From contig NC_068935.1 in the NCBI RefSeq assembly GCF_023091745.1, positions 3,425,001 to 3,489,000 on the forward strand: 64,000 nucleotides of DNA, read 5' to 3'. The DNA comes from Budorcas taxicolor (taxonomy: Eukaryota > Chordata > Mammalia > Artiodactyla > Bovidae). The notes beneath the pieces are model-generated. The model ran no database searches. It had not been told where the DNA came from and saw nothing but the letters and a program-made list of their open reading frames with translations. Shown piece after piece: positions 21,844 through 32,835 of this stretch. Each line of letters begins with the position of its first letter. The first letter of the stretch is position 1. Both the position numbers and the translations under genes were made by a program.

Positions 21844-22110
21844 ATGGGTGAATTAGATAAATGCATCTTCACTAAATATGCTACCTGGTTAATGTGTCAT
21901 CTCTCTATGAAACAGAATGTCTAAAAACACTTAAAATTCATATGTTGCAAAGATACATTAATCAAACTCAAAAGTAAAGTGTTAGGAATGGCATTATGAA
22001 TATAATAAAAGTAAAATTTGGAGCAAATGTATTAAAGGAGATAAGGAGGGTCATTTTATAGTGATATGAGCTATAATCAATAATGAAGATATGACATTAT
22101 TAAAATGTAT
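21844..22110. other. Intervening AT-rich DNA
   Basis: Nothing is recognised here. It ends at the target duplication of the next SINE. Confidence 0.3.
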
Positions 22111-22122
22111 ATGCCTATAGCA

Positions 22123-22393
22123 TGGAGAAGGCAATGGCATCCCACTCCAGTACTCTTGCCTGGAAAATCCCATGGGTGGAGGCGCCTGGTGGGCTGCAGT
22201 CCATGGGGTCGCTAAGAGTCGGATACGACTGAGCGAATTCACTTTCACTTTTCACTTTCATGCATTGGAAAAGAAAATGGCAACCCACTCCAGTGTTCTT
22301 GCCTGGAGAATCCCAGGGACGGGAGAGCCTAGTGGGCTGCCGTCTATGGGGTCGCACAGAGTCGGACATGACTGAAGTGACTTGGTGGCAGGC
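22123..22393 (+). mobile_element. Bov-A2 SINE
   Basis: A full dimer from TGGAGAAGGCAATGGCATCC. The tail is degraded to GGTGGCAGGC instead of (GCA)n. The 12-bp duplication ATGCCTATAGCA at 22111-22122 and 22394-22405 fixes both ends. Confidence 0.96.
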
Positions 22394-22405
22394 ATGCCTA
22401 TAGCA

Positions 22406-22689
22406 AATCCCTAAGGAATGAGCCAAAGCATGTGAATTAGAAACTTTACATAGGGATTTGACTTCAAATCACATCACATAAGCATCCATGTCTTCTACCT
22501 TTGAATAAGGTCAGTCTTGCCTATATGCAAATTTGGGGAGATAACCCATGATTAGAAAATGAATCAGTACTGAAAAGGGAGTGACTACATGTAAATCAAC
22601 ATGCCCAAGACTATACTAACAAACATGCCACAGTTAATTTACAATGCATTTCAAATTATTTGCACAGCTCACCTAAAATAGCAGAAGCT
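22406..22689. other. Intervening sequence
   Basis: No feature was seen between two Bov-A2 insertions. Confidence 0.3.
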
Positions 22690-22701
22690 AGCCAGAATCC
22701 C

Positions 22702-22972
22702 CAGAGAAGGCGATGGCACCCCACTCTTGCCTGGAAAATCCCACGGACAGAGAAGCCTGGTAGACTACAGTCCATGGGATCGCTAAGAGTCGGATATGAC
22801 TGAATGACTTCACTTTCACTTTTCACTTTCATGCACTGGAGAAGGAAATGGCTACTCATTCCTGTATTCTTTCCTGGAGAATCCCAGGGATGGGGGAGCC
22901 TGGTGGGCTTCCATCTATGGGGTCACACAGAGTTGGACATGACTGAAGTGACTTAGCAGAAGCAGCAGCAGC
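22702..22972 (+). mobile_element. Bov-A2 SINE
   Basis: A dimer with a small deletion in the first monomer (CCCCACTC|TTGCCTGG lacks CAGTAC) and an (AGC)n tail. The 12-bp duplication AGCCAGAATCCC lies at 22690-22701 and 22973-22984. Confidence 0.96.
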
Positions 22973-22984
22973 AGCCAGAATCCC

Positions 22985-23321
22985 ATGAAAGAACCTTTCT
23001 TCACACCTGGAGACTGCAGAGTATCAAGTACTATTGATTTCACTGGCAGAAAATTTCATAGGTCTTTAGAAGTGATAGGCAGCCTTGCCTAGCTACAAGA
23101 ATTCACAGATCAGCAAAAATAAAAGCAAAATGTAAGAACCACGCAAAGAGAAATTGGCCTGAAACTTGATGAGATAGTTTGTGATAGTAGAAAGAATATT
23201 CTAGTTCTTATATTTGTGTAACCTTAATCATACTATATCACTTCCTTAATCCTAGTTTCCCCATCAGTGAAATAAAAGGAAGCTGAAGTAGATAACATAA
23301 GTGTTCTCTTCACTCTGATAC
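22985..23321. other. Unassigned sequence
   Basis: About 0.34 kb with no recognised feature. Confidence 0.3.
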
Positions 23322-23432
23322 TTTTTTTTTTTTTTTGATGATCCCTATGTCATGGTTATTTCATTTCCTCTCTTGATTTTTTGTGTTTGTTTTATATTGG
23401 AGTATAGTTGATTAACAATGTTTGGAAGGACT
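23322..23432 (-). mobile_element. L1 3' end, short
   Basis: Poly-T followed by the complement of a ruminant L1 tail (TTTTATATTGGAGTATAGTT, then GATTAACAATGTTT). Only ~100 bp are preserved. Confidence 0.6.
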
Positions 23433-23674
23433 GTAGACCTTAGAATCCACTGCCCATCAAATGTGCCAGAATTTTTTTCCCTTACAGATACACATTCTTA
23501 TTGATGGGTGGCTGAGAATCCATCTGATAAATCTTCCCACTTTGCTACGTATCATCTTGGACATGGCCAATTTCTTAGCATGGCGTTCAATTTGTTCACA
23601 ATGCCCCAACCTATATTCTCAGCCTCTTTTATCATCATTGTTAGACCAGATGATTTGCTGTTTCATAAACATAT

Positions 23675-24129
23675 AGACTATGTTTTTTTTCCAGTAGTCA
23701 TGTATGGATGTGAGAGTTGGACTATAAAGTAAACTGAGAGCCGAAGAATTGATGCTTTTGAACTGTGGTATTGGAGAAGACTCTTGAGAGTCCCTTGGAC
23801 TGCAAGGAGATCCAACCAGTCCATCCTAAAGGAAATCAGTCCTAGGTGTTCATTGGAAGGACTGATGTTGAAGCTGAAACTCCAATACTTTGGCCACCTG
23901 ATGCGAAGAGCTGACTCATTTTAAAAGACCCTGATGCTGGGAAAGATTGAGGGCAGGAGAAGGAAACGACAGAGGATGAGATGGTTGGATGGCATCACCG
24001 ACTCAATGGACATGGGTTTGGGTAGACTCCAGCAGTTGGTGATGGACAGTGAGGCCTGGCGTGCTGCGGTTCATGGGGTTGCAAAGAGTCGGACACGACT
24101 GAGTGACTGAACTGAACTGAACTGAACTG
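23675..24129 (+). mobile_element. BovB LINE 3' fragment
   Basis: It runs from the region encoding FPVVMYGCESWTIK to the (ACTGA)n tail. AAACATAT at 23667-23674 and 24130-24137 is the likely target-site duplication. The first bases are mutated to a T run. The coding frame breaks soon after WTIK. Confidence 0.93.
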
Positions 24130-24137
24130 AAACATAT

Positions 24138-25992
24138 TCCTTGCCTCTTTGACTTTACTCAAGCTCTGATTCAAAATCCAATTAATTATCTGTAAAAAAC
24201 CATCTCTCAATTTCTAGGTTAAATATCAAATCATTTATGATACCTTTGCCAACTCATAATAGAGAACTACTCAGGAGCTTCCTAAAGTTAAAGTTCAGGA
24301 TCACGTTCCTGCCCCACATAGGATTTTCAAAGTCATTTTTATAAATGAAATGTTTATTCATTTATTTTCCAGGTCCCAGGGCACAAGGTGAAACAGCAAC
24401 TGTTGGTGGGCATTAGCCCACAGATTCACTTGTTTGGCCAATCCATTATTTTCTTAAGAATCTGAATTTGACTGTCTTCAAACATACATTTCATTCTCCA
24501 GGTTGCCACAGGCCCCATCACTCAACAATGGTCTTGCACTGTATGCTTCACATATGCATGCTCTGCAAGTATCCCATTTTATTTTATTTTTTAAGGCTGC
24601 CACCAGCCACAGTATTTCTTGGATCTTCAACCTTCAAGTCTAATTTTGGAGTACAATGCACTTTCCATAATTATAAATGCATGTTCAAAGCCCCCTGTTA
24701 AAATGATTTTCACTACTGTTTACAATAGGAAAATAGGGAGTAACAAATTAAGACATAGATTAACCAGTCCTCCTCCAAAGTACATTCTCTTCTCAAATCT
24801 CCTGAAGCTTTATTATTTACTGCCTTCCTGGGGAGAGGAGAAGTGCTGTTTAACCTTGTCTACTTCTTCTGATACAAGATTTATTTTAAATGGCATTTTT
24901 ATTAGAGAAACAACCTACCATCTTCTAGTTTATTCTCCTTATACACAAACAAGAAAACTACATAATAAAGGTAACTTCTAAAATGACTATAAAATTTTTT
25001 TTTCTTTTTGAACTAAAACTAAACAAAAGAAACTACATGTCATTCAGTTTTTAAGTACTCAGATTCAGGATTTGTTCCATTAAAACTTTGACCTACAATC
25101 CTTTATTTCTATTTTCTTTTTGAGATTCACTCTCGCATTCTACCAGGGCTTCAGGATTGCACAGCCAGTGGTAATGATTTAAGAATGCTTTAATTTCCTT
25201 TTCTACTGTTCCCCCAAAGATGTAATATGTCACATTAAATAAATTTCACTAACAGAGTAGCATCTTTTTCTGCTCAAAGGAATTTAACCTAGTACAGATG
25301 AAGAAGAGAGGTATTTGAATTTCAGCAAATATTTCATGCGACACTTCTTTAAGAGATTATCTCTGTTTTGTTTCTGTTTTGTATGCTGCTTTTTATTGGT
25401 GATTTTCTGCTAGCATTTTTTAAGAAGCAAAGATATTTTGTTTGCTGAGCTCACTCTAGTCCCCAAGCAGTCAGTGTTTCTCCCACCACCAAATGCAGAA
25501 AAATGCTTGTCTTTTGCTGAGCAGAGCTGCATGTAATTAAAATTTGGCAAAGGCAGAGCAGGTGTCACAAGGATCTGCTAAACTTAACACTATTGTGAAT
25601 TGAAGCTAGTTAAATAAAATTTTTAGCAGGATATTTTATTTTTTTATCATACTGCAAGTTGAGGTGACATGGAGATGATACCTTAGATCATCAAGAGGAC
25701 TTCCATATGTAAGGAGGCCACAAAGCTCTCTATCCTACATACACTGAGTTATTCATGCACATGTGTAGTTAATTCTAGAAAAGTGTGAAAGGGCCAGCCT
25801 GGCACCCTCTCACTTCCCCATTACCAGTATTTATTGCATCCTTTCTCTTTCCACACATTTCAAGTTCCTATGTTAGATGATGTTTCTATCGATTTAGCTA
25901 GGAATTTATTGGAAGCAAATTAAGTCATGATCCCTCTGATGGAATAACTGCTTTAAAATAGCTAAAGCCTTCAGTGTGGTAGACTCTAGGGA
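24138..25992. other. Unassigned, repeat-poor sequence
   Basis: About 1.85 kb with no recognisable mobile element. The longest frame (24619-24981, 120 codons) overlaps another frame of similar length and shows no known motif. I do not call a gene here. Confidence 0.35.
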
Positions 25993-26005
25993 TATCTTAA
26001 GGGTG

Positions 26006-26242
26006 AAAAGTGAAAGTGAAAGTGAACTCGCTTAGTCGTGTCCGACTCTGTGACCCCTTTGCAACCCCATGGACCATAGACTACCAGGCTCCTCCATCCA
26101 TGGGATTTTCCAGGCAAGAGTACTGGAGTGGATTGCCATTTCCTTCTCCAGGGGAGCTTCCCAACCCAGGGATTGAACCCGGGTCTCCCATATTGCAGGC
26201 AGACACTTTACTGTCTGAGCCACCTTGACGCTAGTCTAAAGG
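26006..26242 (-). mobile_element. Bov-tA SINE
   Basis: In reverse: AGTGAAAGTGAAAGTGAACT, the Bov-A unit, then the tRNA-like head with GGGATTGAACCCGGGTCTCC (a well-preserved B-box complement). The 13-bp duplication TATCTTAAGGGTG lies at 25993-26005 and 26243-26255. About 18 bp beyond the SINE head (TGACGCTAGTCTAAAGG) sit before the right copy. Confidence 0.94.
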
Positions 26243-26255
26243 TATCTTAAGGGTG

Positions 26256-26704
26256 GATTATTTATTTGAGGACAGTACCCCCCCTCCTTAAAGCCCATTC
26301 CTAGTCTAGTTACTCCTAAGTCCAATTCCTATTTTACTTTTTTTTTTTTCTTATAAGGCATGTCACAATGTTCCACAGTTCCTGCTTAGAACCTAAGGTA
26401 ACACCTTCCTTAAAACAAACAAGCAAATAAAACCCTTTTATCTCTGAAACTAAACAGGCTTAACACAGCTAATATACAGAGGGTTTCCAGTAGGCTTCTT
26501 CTAGCATAAGAGTTTTTTTTATTAAAAATTTGAAATTGATTATACATTCACATATTAAACCATTGACCACTGCTTCAAATCCATTCTAGTCAAATTCTAT
26601 ATATGTCAGCTTTCATAAACTGAAAATGGTTTGTTTGGTTTTTATTCTTGGCAAACAAAACCTTGTGTGAAAATCACATAAGTATTATTTTAATTATTCC
26701 ATAT
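26256..26704. other. Unassigned AT-rich DNA
   Basis: No gene or repeat family was recognised. It contains short homopolymer runs only. Confidence 0.3.
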
Positions 26705-27167
26705 CAAGAAATGGCAAAATCAGCAAGTGGGACCACTCAAAAATTTCTGCACAGCAAAAGAAACAACACAATGAAAAGATAATCTACAGAATGGTAAAAA
26801 AAAATTCCATATCTCAGATAAGGAGTTAATATTCAAAAATATAAAATGAACCCAAACAACTTAATAAAAATGCAAGCAATCCAATTACAATGGGCAGAAG
26901 AACTAAATAGTTCTTTTTCCAAAGAGGGACATCAAAATGGCCAAAAGGAACATGAAAAGACGCTAATCATTGAGAAAATGCAAATCAAAACCATAGTGAG
27001 ATGTCATCTCACACCTGTTAGAATGGCTGTTATGAAGAAGACAAGACAAAAGGTGTTATCGAGGATGTGGTGAAAAGGGAACCCTTATACTTCGTTGGTG
27101 GGAATGTAAATTGGTCCAACCCTTATGGAAAACAGCATGGAAGTTCTTCAAAAAATTTTAAAAAGTC
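26705..27167 (+). mobile_element. L1 ORF2 C-terminal fragment
   Basis: An internal L1 piece that reads LQWAEELNSSFSKEGHQNGQ and KTIVRCHLTPVRMAVMKKTR, then the region encoding the GTL..WWECKLVQPLW-like end in broken frames. It lacks the 3' UTR and tail, so it is truncated on both sides. Confidence 0.85.
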
Positions 27168-27544
27168 TCTGTTTTCTTCTCCTCCCTTAGTAACTGAATC
27201 AATGGGTATCACTATACACAAAACCATGTTGAGTCACTAAAAGTTAATTGTGAAGTACCACGTGACTATATACCATGAAAACAGTCATCTCCGTCATGGT
27301 TTATAATTACAGAAAGAAGTTATCATATTCATATTTTAACTAATTTTATTCATATTTTGACCCATTGACATCCTAGGGAATGAATTTCATCAAAAACAAA
27401 AGGCATATTTCTATTCAAAAAGTTAAGAAATATCTAGAAAAAATTCAAACAAGTATTCTCATCATGAACAGCATAAAAGGGCAGTGGATGGTTGCATTTC
27501 TGGCAGGCAATAATGACTGAATATTTTTTTGTTTCTTTTGACTG
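27168..27544. other. Unassigned sequence
   Basis: About 0.38 kb of AT-rich DNA with no recognised feature. Confidence 0.3.
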
Positions 27545-29250
27545 AGTTCAGTTCAGTTGCTCAGCCGTGACCGACTCTTTGCGACCCCATGAATCACAAC
27601 ACGCCAGGGCTCCCTGTCCATCACCATCTCCCGGAGTTCACTCAGAATCACGTCCATCGAGTCTGTGATGCCATCCAGCCATCTCACCCTCTGTCGTCCC
27701 CTTCTCCTCCTGCCCCCAATCCCTCCCAGCATCAGAGTCTTTTCCAATGAGTCAACTCTTCGCATGAGGTGGCCAAAGTAACGGAGCTTCAGCTTTAGCA
27801 TCATTCCTTCCAAAGAAATCCCAGGGCTGATCTCCTTCAGAATGGACTGGTTGGATCTCCTTGCAGTCCAAGGGACTCTCAAGAGTCTTCTCCAACACCA
27901 CAGTTCAAAAGCATCAATCCTTCGGCACTCAGCCTACTTCACAGTCCAACTCTCACATCCATACATGACCACAGGAAAAACCATAGCCTTGACTAGACGG
28001 GCCTTAGTCGGAAAAGTAATGTCTCTGCTTTTGAATATGCTATCTAGGTTGATCATAAGTTTTCTTCCAAGGAGTAAGCATCTTTTAATTTCATGGCTGC
28101 AGTCACCATCTGCAGTGATTTTGGAGCCCAAAAAAATAAAGTCTGACACTGTTTCCACTGTTTCCCCATCTATTTCCCATGAAGTGATGGTACCGGATGC
28201 CATGATGTTAGTTTTCTGAATGTTGAGCTTTAAGCCAACATTTTCGCTCTCCTCTTTAACTTTCATCAAGAGGCTTTTTAGTTCCTCTTCACTTTCTGCC
28301 CTAAGGGTGATGTCATCTACATATTTGAGTTTATTGATATTTCTCTCGGCAATCTTGATTCCAGAATGTGCTTCTTCCAGTCCAGCGTTTCTCTTGATGT
28401 ACTCTGCATATAAGTTAAATTAAGCAGGGTGACAATATGCAGCCTTGATGTACTCCTTTTCCTATTTGGAACCAGTCTGTTGTTCCATGTCCAGTTCTAA
28501 CTGGTGCTTCCTGACCTGCATACAGATTTCTCAAGAGGCAGGTCAGGTGGTCTGGTATTTCCATCTTTTTCAGAATTTTCCACAGTTTATTGTGATCCAC
28601 ACAGTCAAAGGCTTTGGCATAGTCAACGAAGCAGAAATAGATGTTTTTCTGGAACTCTCTTGCTTTTTCCATGATCCATCGGATGTTGACAATTTGATCT
28701 CTGGTTCCTCTGCGTTTTCTAAAACCAGCTTGAACATCAGGGAGTTCATGGTTCATGTATTGCTGAAGTCTGGCTTGGAGAATTTTGAGCATTACTTAAT
28801 AGCGTGTGAGATGAGTGCAATTGTGTGGTAGTTTGAGCATTCTTTGGTATTGCCTTTCTTTGGAATTGGAATGAACACTGACCTTTTCCAGTCCTGTGGC
28901 CACTGCTGAGTTTTCCAAATTTCCTGGCATATTGAATACAGCCCTTTCACAGCATCATCTTTCAGGATTTGAAACAGCTCAACTGGAATTCCATCACCTC
29001 CCCTAGCTTTGTTCGTAGTGATGCTTTCTAAGGCCCACTTGACTTCACATTCCAAGATATCTGGCTCTAGATCAGTGACCACATCATCAAGATTATCTGG
29101 GTCATGAAGATCTTTTTTGTACAGTTCTTCCATGTATTCTTGCCACCTCTTCTTAATATCTTCAGCTTCTGTTAGGTCCAGACCATTTCTGTCCTTTATC
29201 AAGCCCATCTTTGCATGAAATGTTCCCTTGGTATCTCTAATTTTCTTAAA
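27545..29250 (-). mobile_element. BovB LINE, RT and 3' region
   Basis: A 1.7-kb 5'-truncated copy, from the (TCAG) tail at 27545 to the sequence encoding FKKIRDTKGTFHAKMG at ~29250. It encodes the complete RT and C-terminal region in four frames separated by small indels near 27900, 28400 and 28792. No secure target duplication was found. Confidence 0.95.
27553..29250 (-). pseudogene. BovB reverse transcriptase relic with YVDD
   Basis: The RT fingers and palm (KWALESITTNKARGGDG, FIPIPKKGNTKECSN, FDCVDHNKLWKILKKM) lie at 28415-29250. The catalytic box at 28312-28323 reads YVDD instead of the usual YADD. The C-terminal region (28269 down to 27553) keeps MYGCESWTVK, VPWTARRSNQSILKEI and HGVAKSRSRLSN. 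One stop separates the two 28415-29280 frames (near LISHAIK), and further frameshifts follow. YVDD is tolerated in some RTs, but the broken frame rules out activity. Confidence 0.9.
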
Positions 29251-29511
29251 TATTGCCATGCTTTTATTGATCTCTACCAATTGTATTAAGTGACTTCATA
29301 AAATTAAATCATTCATGCACACTTACACTTAAGAATCACATTATATGTTTTGAAGCTATATTTCATCTTTCCCTTGATATTTAGTATCATCACTTTTCAT
29401 CAATAACCCAGTAAGTACTTTTTGGGTTCTATGTTTGCCAAAAGGAGTAGTTACTTGTAACTTTGAAAACTTCTAGAGAATATATTCCGGAAGGCCAACC
29501 ATAATTGCTAC
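29251..29511. other. Intervening sequence
   Basis: No feature recognised. Confidence 0.3.
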
Positions 29512-30202
29512 TTATATAAAAGAGAATCACCAAGGTGGGAATGCAAATTGGTGTAGTCACTATGGGGAAAAAGTATGGCAGGTCCTCAAAAAATCTAAAC
29601 ATTGTGTTGCCATATGATCCAGCAATCCTATTTCTGGGCATATATCCAGAGAAAACTATAATTTGAAAAGATACATTCACCCTTAAGAACATATGTTAGC
29701 AGCACTATTCACAATAACCAAGATATAGAAACAATCTAAATGTTCATTAACTGATAAACAGATAAAGAAGAGGTGGTACATATATACAATGGAATACTAC
29801 TCAGCCATAAAAAAGAATGAGAGAATGTCATTTGCAGCAACATGAATAGATTGATGACATTATCATACTAAGTGAAATAAGTCAAACAAAGAAACATAAA
29901 TATGATGTAACATTTATGTGGATTCTCAAATGGAACATAAATGAACATATCTATGAAACAGAAATAGATTCAGAGATATAGAGAACAGACTTGTGGTTGC
30001 TAAGGAATGGGGAAGGGGGAAGGAAGGATTTGGAGTTTGAGATTAGCAGAAACAAACTATCATAGATACACTGGATAAATAAAAATGTCCTATTGTATAG
30101 CACACAGAACTATATTCAATATTCTATGATAAACCATAATCAAAAAGAATGTGAAAAAGAATATATACATATATGAATGAATTTGATGTACAGCAGAAAT
30201 TA
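29512..30202 (+). mobile_element. L1 3' end (ORF2 end and 3' UTR)
   Basis: It starts in the WWECKL-like area (AAGGTGGGAATGCAAATTGG) and passes AGCAATCCTATTTCTGGGCA and ACAATGGAATACTACTCAGC. The 3' UTR (GAGAACAGACTTGTGGTTGC, CTATTGTATAGCACACAGAA) ends at TGTACAGCAGAAATTAA, without a poly-A. A retroviral remnant abuts it. Confidence 0.9.
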
Positions 30203-30208
30203 AGTGGT

Positions 30209-30226
30209 GTCTCTGTTTGGGTGCCA
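30209..30226 (-). promoter_or_regulatory. Retroviral primer-binding site remnant (tRNA-Lys3-like)
   Basis: On the minus strand, 18 nt beginning TGGCACCC lie 2 nt beyond the LTR terminus (CA at 30229-30230), where retroviruses place the primer-binding site. It differs from a tRNA-Lys3-type site at three positions, each G to A, two of them at CpG sites. The internal region is lost immediately after it. Confidence 0.7.
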
Positions 30227-30228
30227 CT

Positions 30229-30373
30229 TGCCAGAGACCAGCTCCAGCAGCCAGGGATACAACCTGAAGAGATGGATGGTGTCAGCGATGATGATGTAGT
30301 CTCTGACTCATAGTACGGGGCTACATGTTTATTTCAAGCTTCAGGTTCTCTTTAATACTTTGACAAAAGCATT
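30229..30373 (-). mobile_element. Retroviral LTR, 3' (R-U5) part
   Basis: On the minus strand it includes a polyadenylation signal (AATAAA, 30328-30333) and ends in TCTCTGGCA, directly before the primer-binding site. Its 5' counterpart is at 34284-34411, and a BovB separates the two. This is an old, inert LTR fragment, probably of a betaretrovirus-like ruminant ERV. No viral gene is present. Confidence 0.7.
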
Positions 30374-30760
30374 CAGTTCAGTTCAGTTCAGTTCAGTTCA
30401 TTTCAGTCGCTCAGTCATGTCTGACTCTTTGAAACCCCATGAATCTCAACACGCCAGGCTTCCCTGTCCATCACCAACTCCCGGAGTTCACTCAGATTCA
30501 CATCCATCGAGTCCGTGATGCCATCCAGCCATCTCATCCTCTGTCGTCCCCTACTTCTCCTGCCCCCAATCCATCCCAGCATCAGAGTCTTTTCCAATGA
30601 GTCAACTCTTCGCATGGGGTGGCCAAAGTAATGGAGTTTCAGCTTTAACATCATTCCTTCCAAAGAAATCCCAGGGTTGATCTTCAGAATGGACTGGTTG
30701 GAACTCCTTGCAGTCCAAGGGACTCTCAAGAGTCTTCTCCAACACCACAGTTCAAAAGCA

Positions 30761-30915
30761 GCTTGGGGCTGGTGCATGGGGATGACCCACAGAGATGTTA
30801 TGGGGAGGGCGGTGGGAGGGGGGTTCATGTTTGGGAACACATGTAAGAATTAAAGATTTTAAAATTAAAAAAAATAAATAAATAAAAATAAAAAATAAAA
30901 AAAATTAAAAAAAAA
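30761..30915 (+). mobile_element. L1 3' end inserted in BovB
   Basis: A 5'-truncated L1 tail (GCTTGGGGCTGGTGCATGGG ... GGTTCATGTTTGGGAACACA, then an A-rich tail). The BovB reads ..TTCAAAAGCA before it and TTCTTCAGCATTCAGCC after it, so 2-3 bp of BovB are missing and no target duplication is seen. It is almost identical to the tail at 34858-35008. Confidence 0.92.
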
Positions 30916-32749
30916 TTCTTCAGCATTCAGCCTTCTTCACATTCCAACTCTCACATCCATACATGACCACAGGAAAAACCATAGCCTTGACTAGATGGAC
31001 CTTAGCTGGCAAAGTAATGTCTCTGCTGTTGAATATGCTATCTAGGTTGATCATAGCTTTCCTTCCAAGGAGTAAGTGTCTTTTAATTTCATGGCTGCAG
31101 TCACCATCTGCAGTGATTTTGGAGCCCCCCAAAATAAAGTCTGACACTGTTTCCACTGTTTCCCCATCTATTTGACAAGAAGTGATGGGACTGGATGCCA
31201 TGATCTTCGTTTTCTGAATGTTGAGCTTTAAGCCAAATTTTTCACTCTCCTTTTTAACTTTCATTAAGAAACTTTTTAGTTCCTCTTCACTTTCTGCCAT
31301 AAGGGTGGTGTCATCTGCATATGTGAGGTTATTGATATTTCTCTCGGCAATCTTGATTCCAGCTTGTGTCTTCCAGTCCAGCGTTTCTCATGATGTACTC
31401 TTCATAGTAGTTAAATAAGCACGGTGACAATTTACAGCCTTGACGTACTCCTTTTCCTATTTGGAACCAGTCTGTTGTTCCATGTCCAGTTCTAACTGTT
31501 GCTTCCTGACCTGCATACAGATTTCTCAAGAGGCAGGTCAGGTGGTCTGGTATTCCCATCTCTTTCAGAATTTTCCACAGTTTATTGTGATCCACACAGT
31601 CAAAGGCTTTTGCATAGTCAATAAAGCAGAAATAGATGTTTTTCTGGAACTCTCTTGCTTTTTCCATGATCCAGCGGACGCTGACAATTGGAACTCTGGT
31701 TCCTCTGTGTTTTCTAAAACCAGCTTGAACATCTGGAAGTTCACGGTTCACATAGTGCTGAAGCCTGGCTTGGAGATCTTTGAGTGTTACTTTACTAGCA
31801 TGTGAGATGAGTGCAACTGTGCAGTAGTTTGAGCATTCTTTGGCATTGACTTTGTTTGGGATTGGAATCAAAACTGACCTTTTCCAGTGCTTTGGCCACT
31901 GCTGAGTTTTCCAAATTTGCTTATATATTGAGTGCAGCACTTTCACAGCATCATCTTTCAGGATTTGAAACAGCTCAACTGGAATTCCATCACCTCCCCT
32001 AGCTTTGTTCGTAGTGATGCTTTCTAAGGCCCACTTGACTTCACATTCCAGGATGTCTGGCTCTAGATGAGTGATCACCTCATCGTGATAATCTGGGTCG
32101 TGAAGATCTTTTTTGTACAGTTCTTTTGTGTATTCTTGCCACGTCTTCTTAATATCTTCGGCTTCTGTTAGGTCCAGACCATTTCTGTCCTTTATCGAGC
32201 CCATCTTTGCATGAGATGTTCCCTTGGTATCTCTAATTTTCTTGAAGAGATTTCTAGTCTTTCCCATTCTGTTGTTTTCCTCTATTTCTTTACATTGATC
32301 GCTGAAGAAGGCTTTCTTATCTCTTGCTATTCTTTGGAAATCTGCATTCCAATGCTTATATCTTTCCTTTTCTCCTTTGCTTTTCGCTTCTCTTTTTTTC
32401 ACAGCTATTTGCAAGGCCTACCCAGACAGCCATTTTGCTTTTTTGCATTTCTTTTCCATGAGGATGGTCTTGATCCCTGTCTCCTGTACAATGTCACGAA
32501 CCTCATTCCTTAGTTCATCAGGCACTCTATCTATCAGATCTAGACCCTTAAATCTATTTCTCACTTCCACTGTATAATCATAAGGGATTTGATTTAGGTC
32601 ATACCTGAATGGTCTAATGGTTTTCCCTACTTTCTTCAATTTAAGTCTGAATGTGGCAATAAGGAGTTCATGATCTGAGCCACAGTCAGCTCCTGGTCTT
32701 GTTTTTGTTGACTGTATAGAGCTTCTCCATCTTTGGCTGCAAAGAATAT

Positions 32750-32835
32750 AATCAATCTGATTTTGGTGTTGACTATCTGATGATGTCTATGTAATCAATC
32801 TGATTTTGGTGTTGACTATCTGGTGATGTCTATGT
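32750..32835. repeat. 43-bp tandem duplication inside BovB
   Basis: The unit beginning AATCAATCTGATTTTGGTGT occurs at 32750-32792 and 32793-32835, differing at one base. It adds 43 bp (not a multiple of three) to the endonuclease-coding part. It is a local slippage or repair event. Confidence 0.93.

Noticed and set aside
24619..24981. 120-codon frame in a repeat-poor region as a host gene
   Set aside because: No recognisable domain or splice context. A comparably long overlapping frame exists, and AT-rich DNA of this length often yields such frames by chance.
27545..29250. Target-site duplications for the BovB copies at 27545-29250, 30374-34283, 46020-47804, 50567-51120 and 61808-63364
   Set aside because: I compared both flanks of each and found only matches of four bases or fewer, or A/T-rich coincidences, so none is claimed.
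31329..32414. 361-codon open frame as a functional host or viral reverse transcriptase gene
   Set aside because: It is the RT N-terminal half of a decayed BovB. The catalytic YADD is in another frame and the remaining ORF is broken, so it is a transposon relic.
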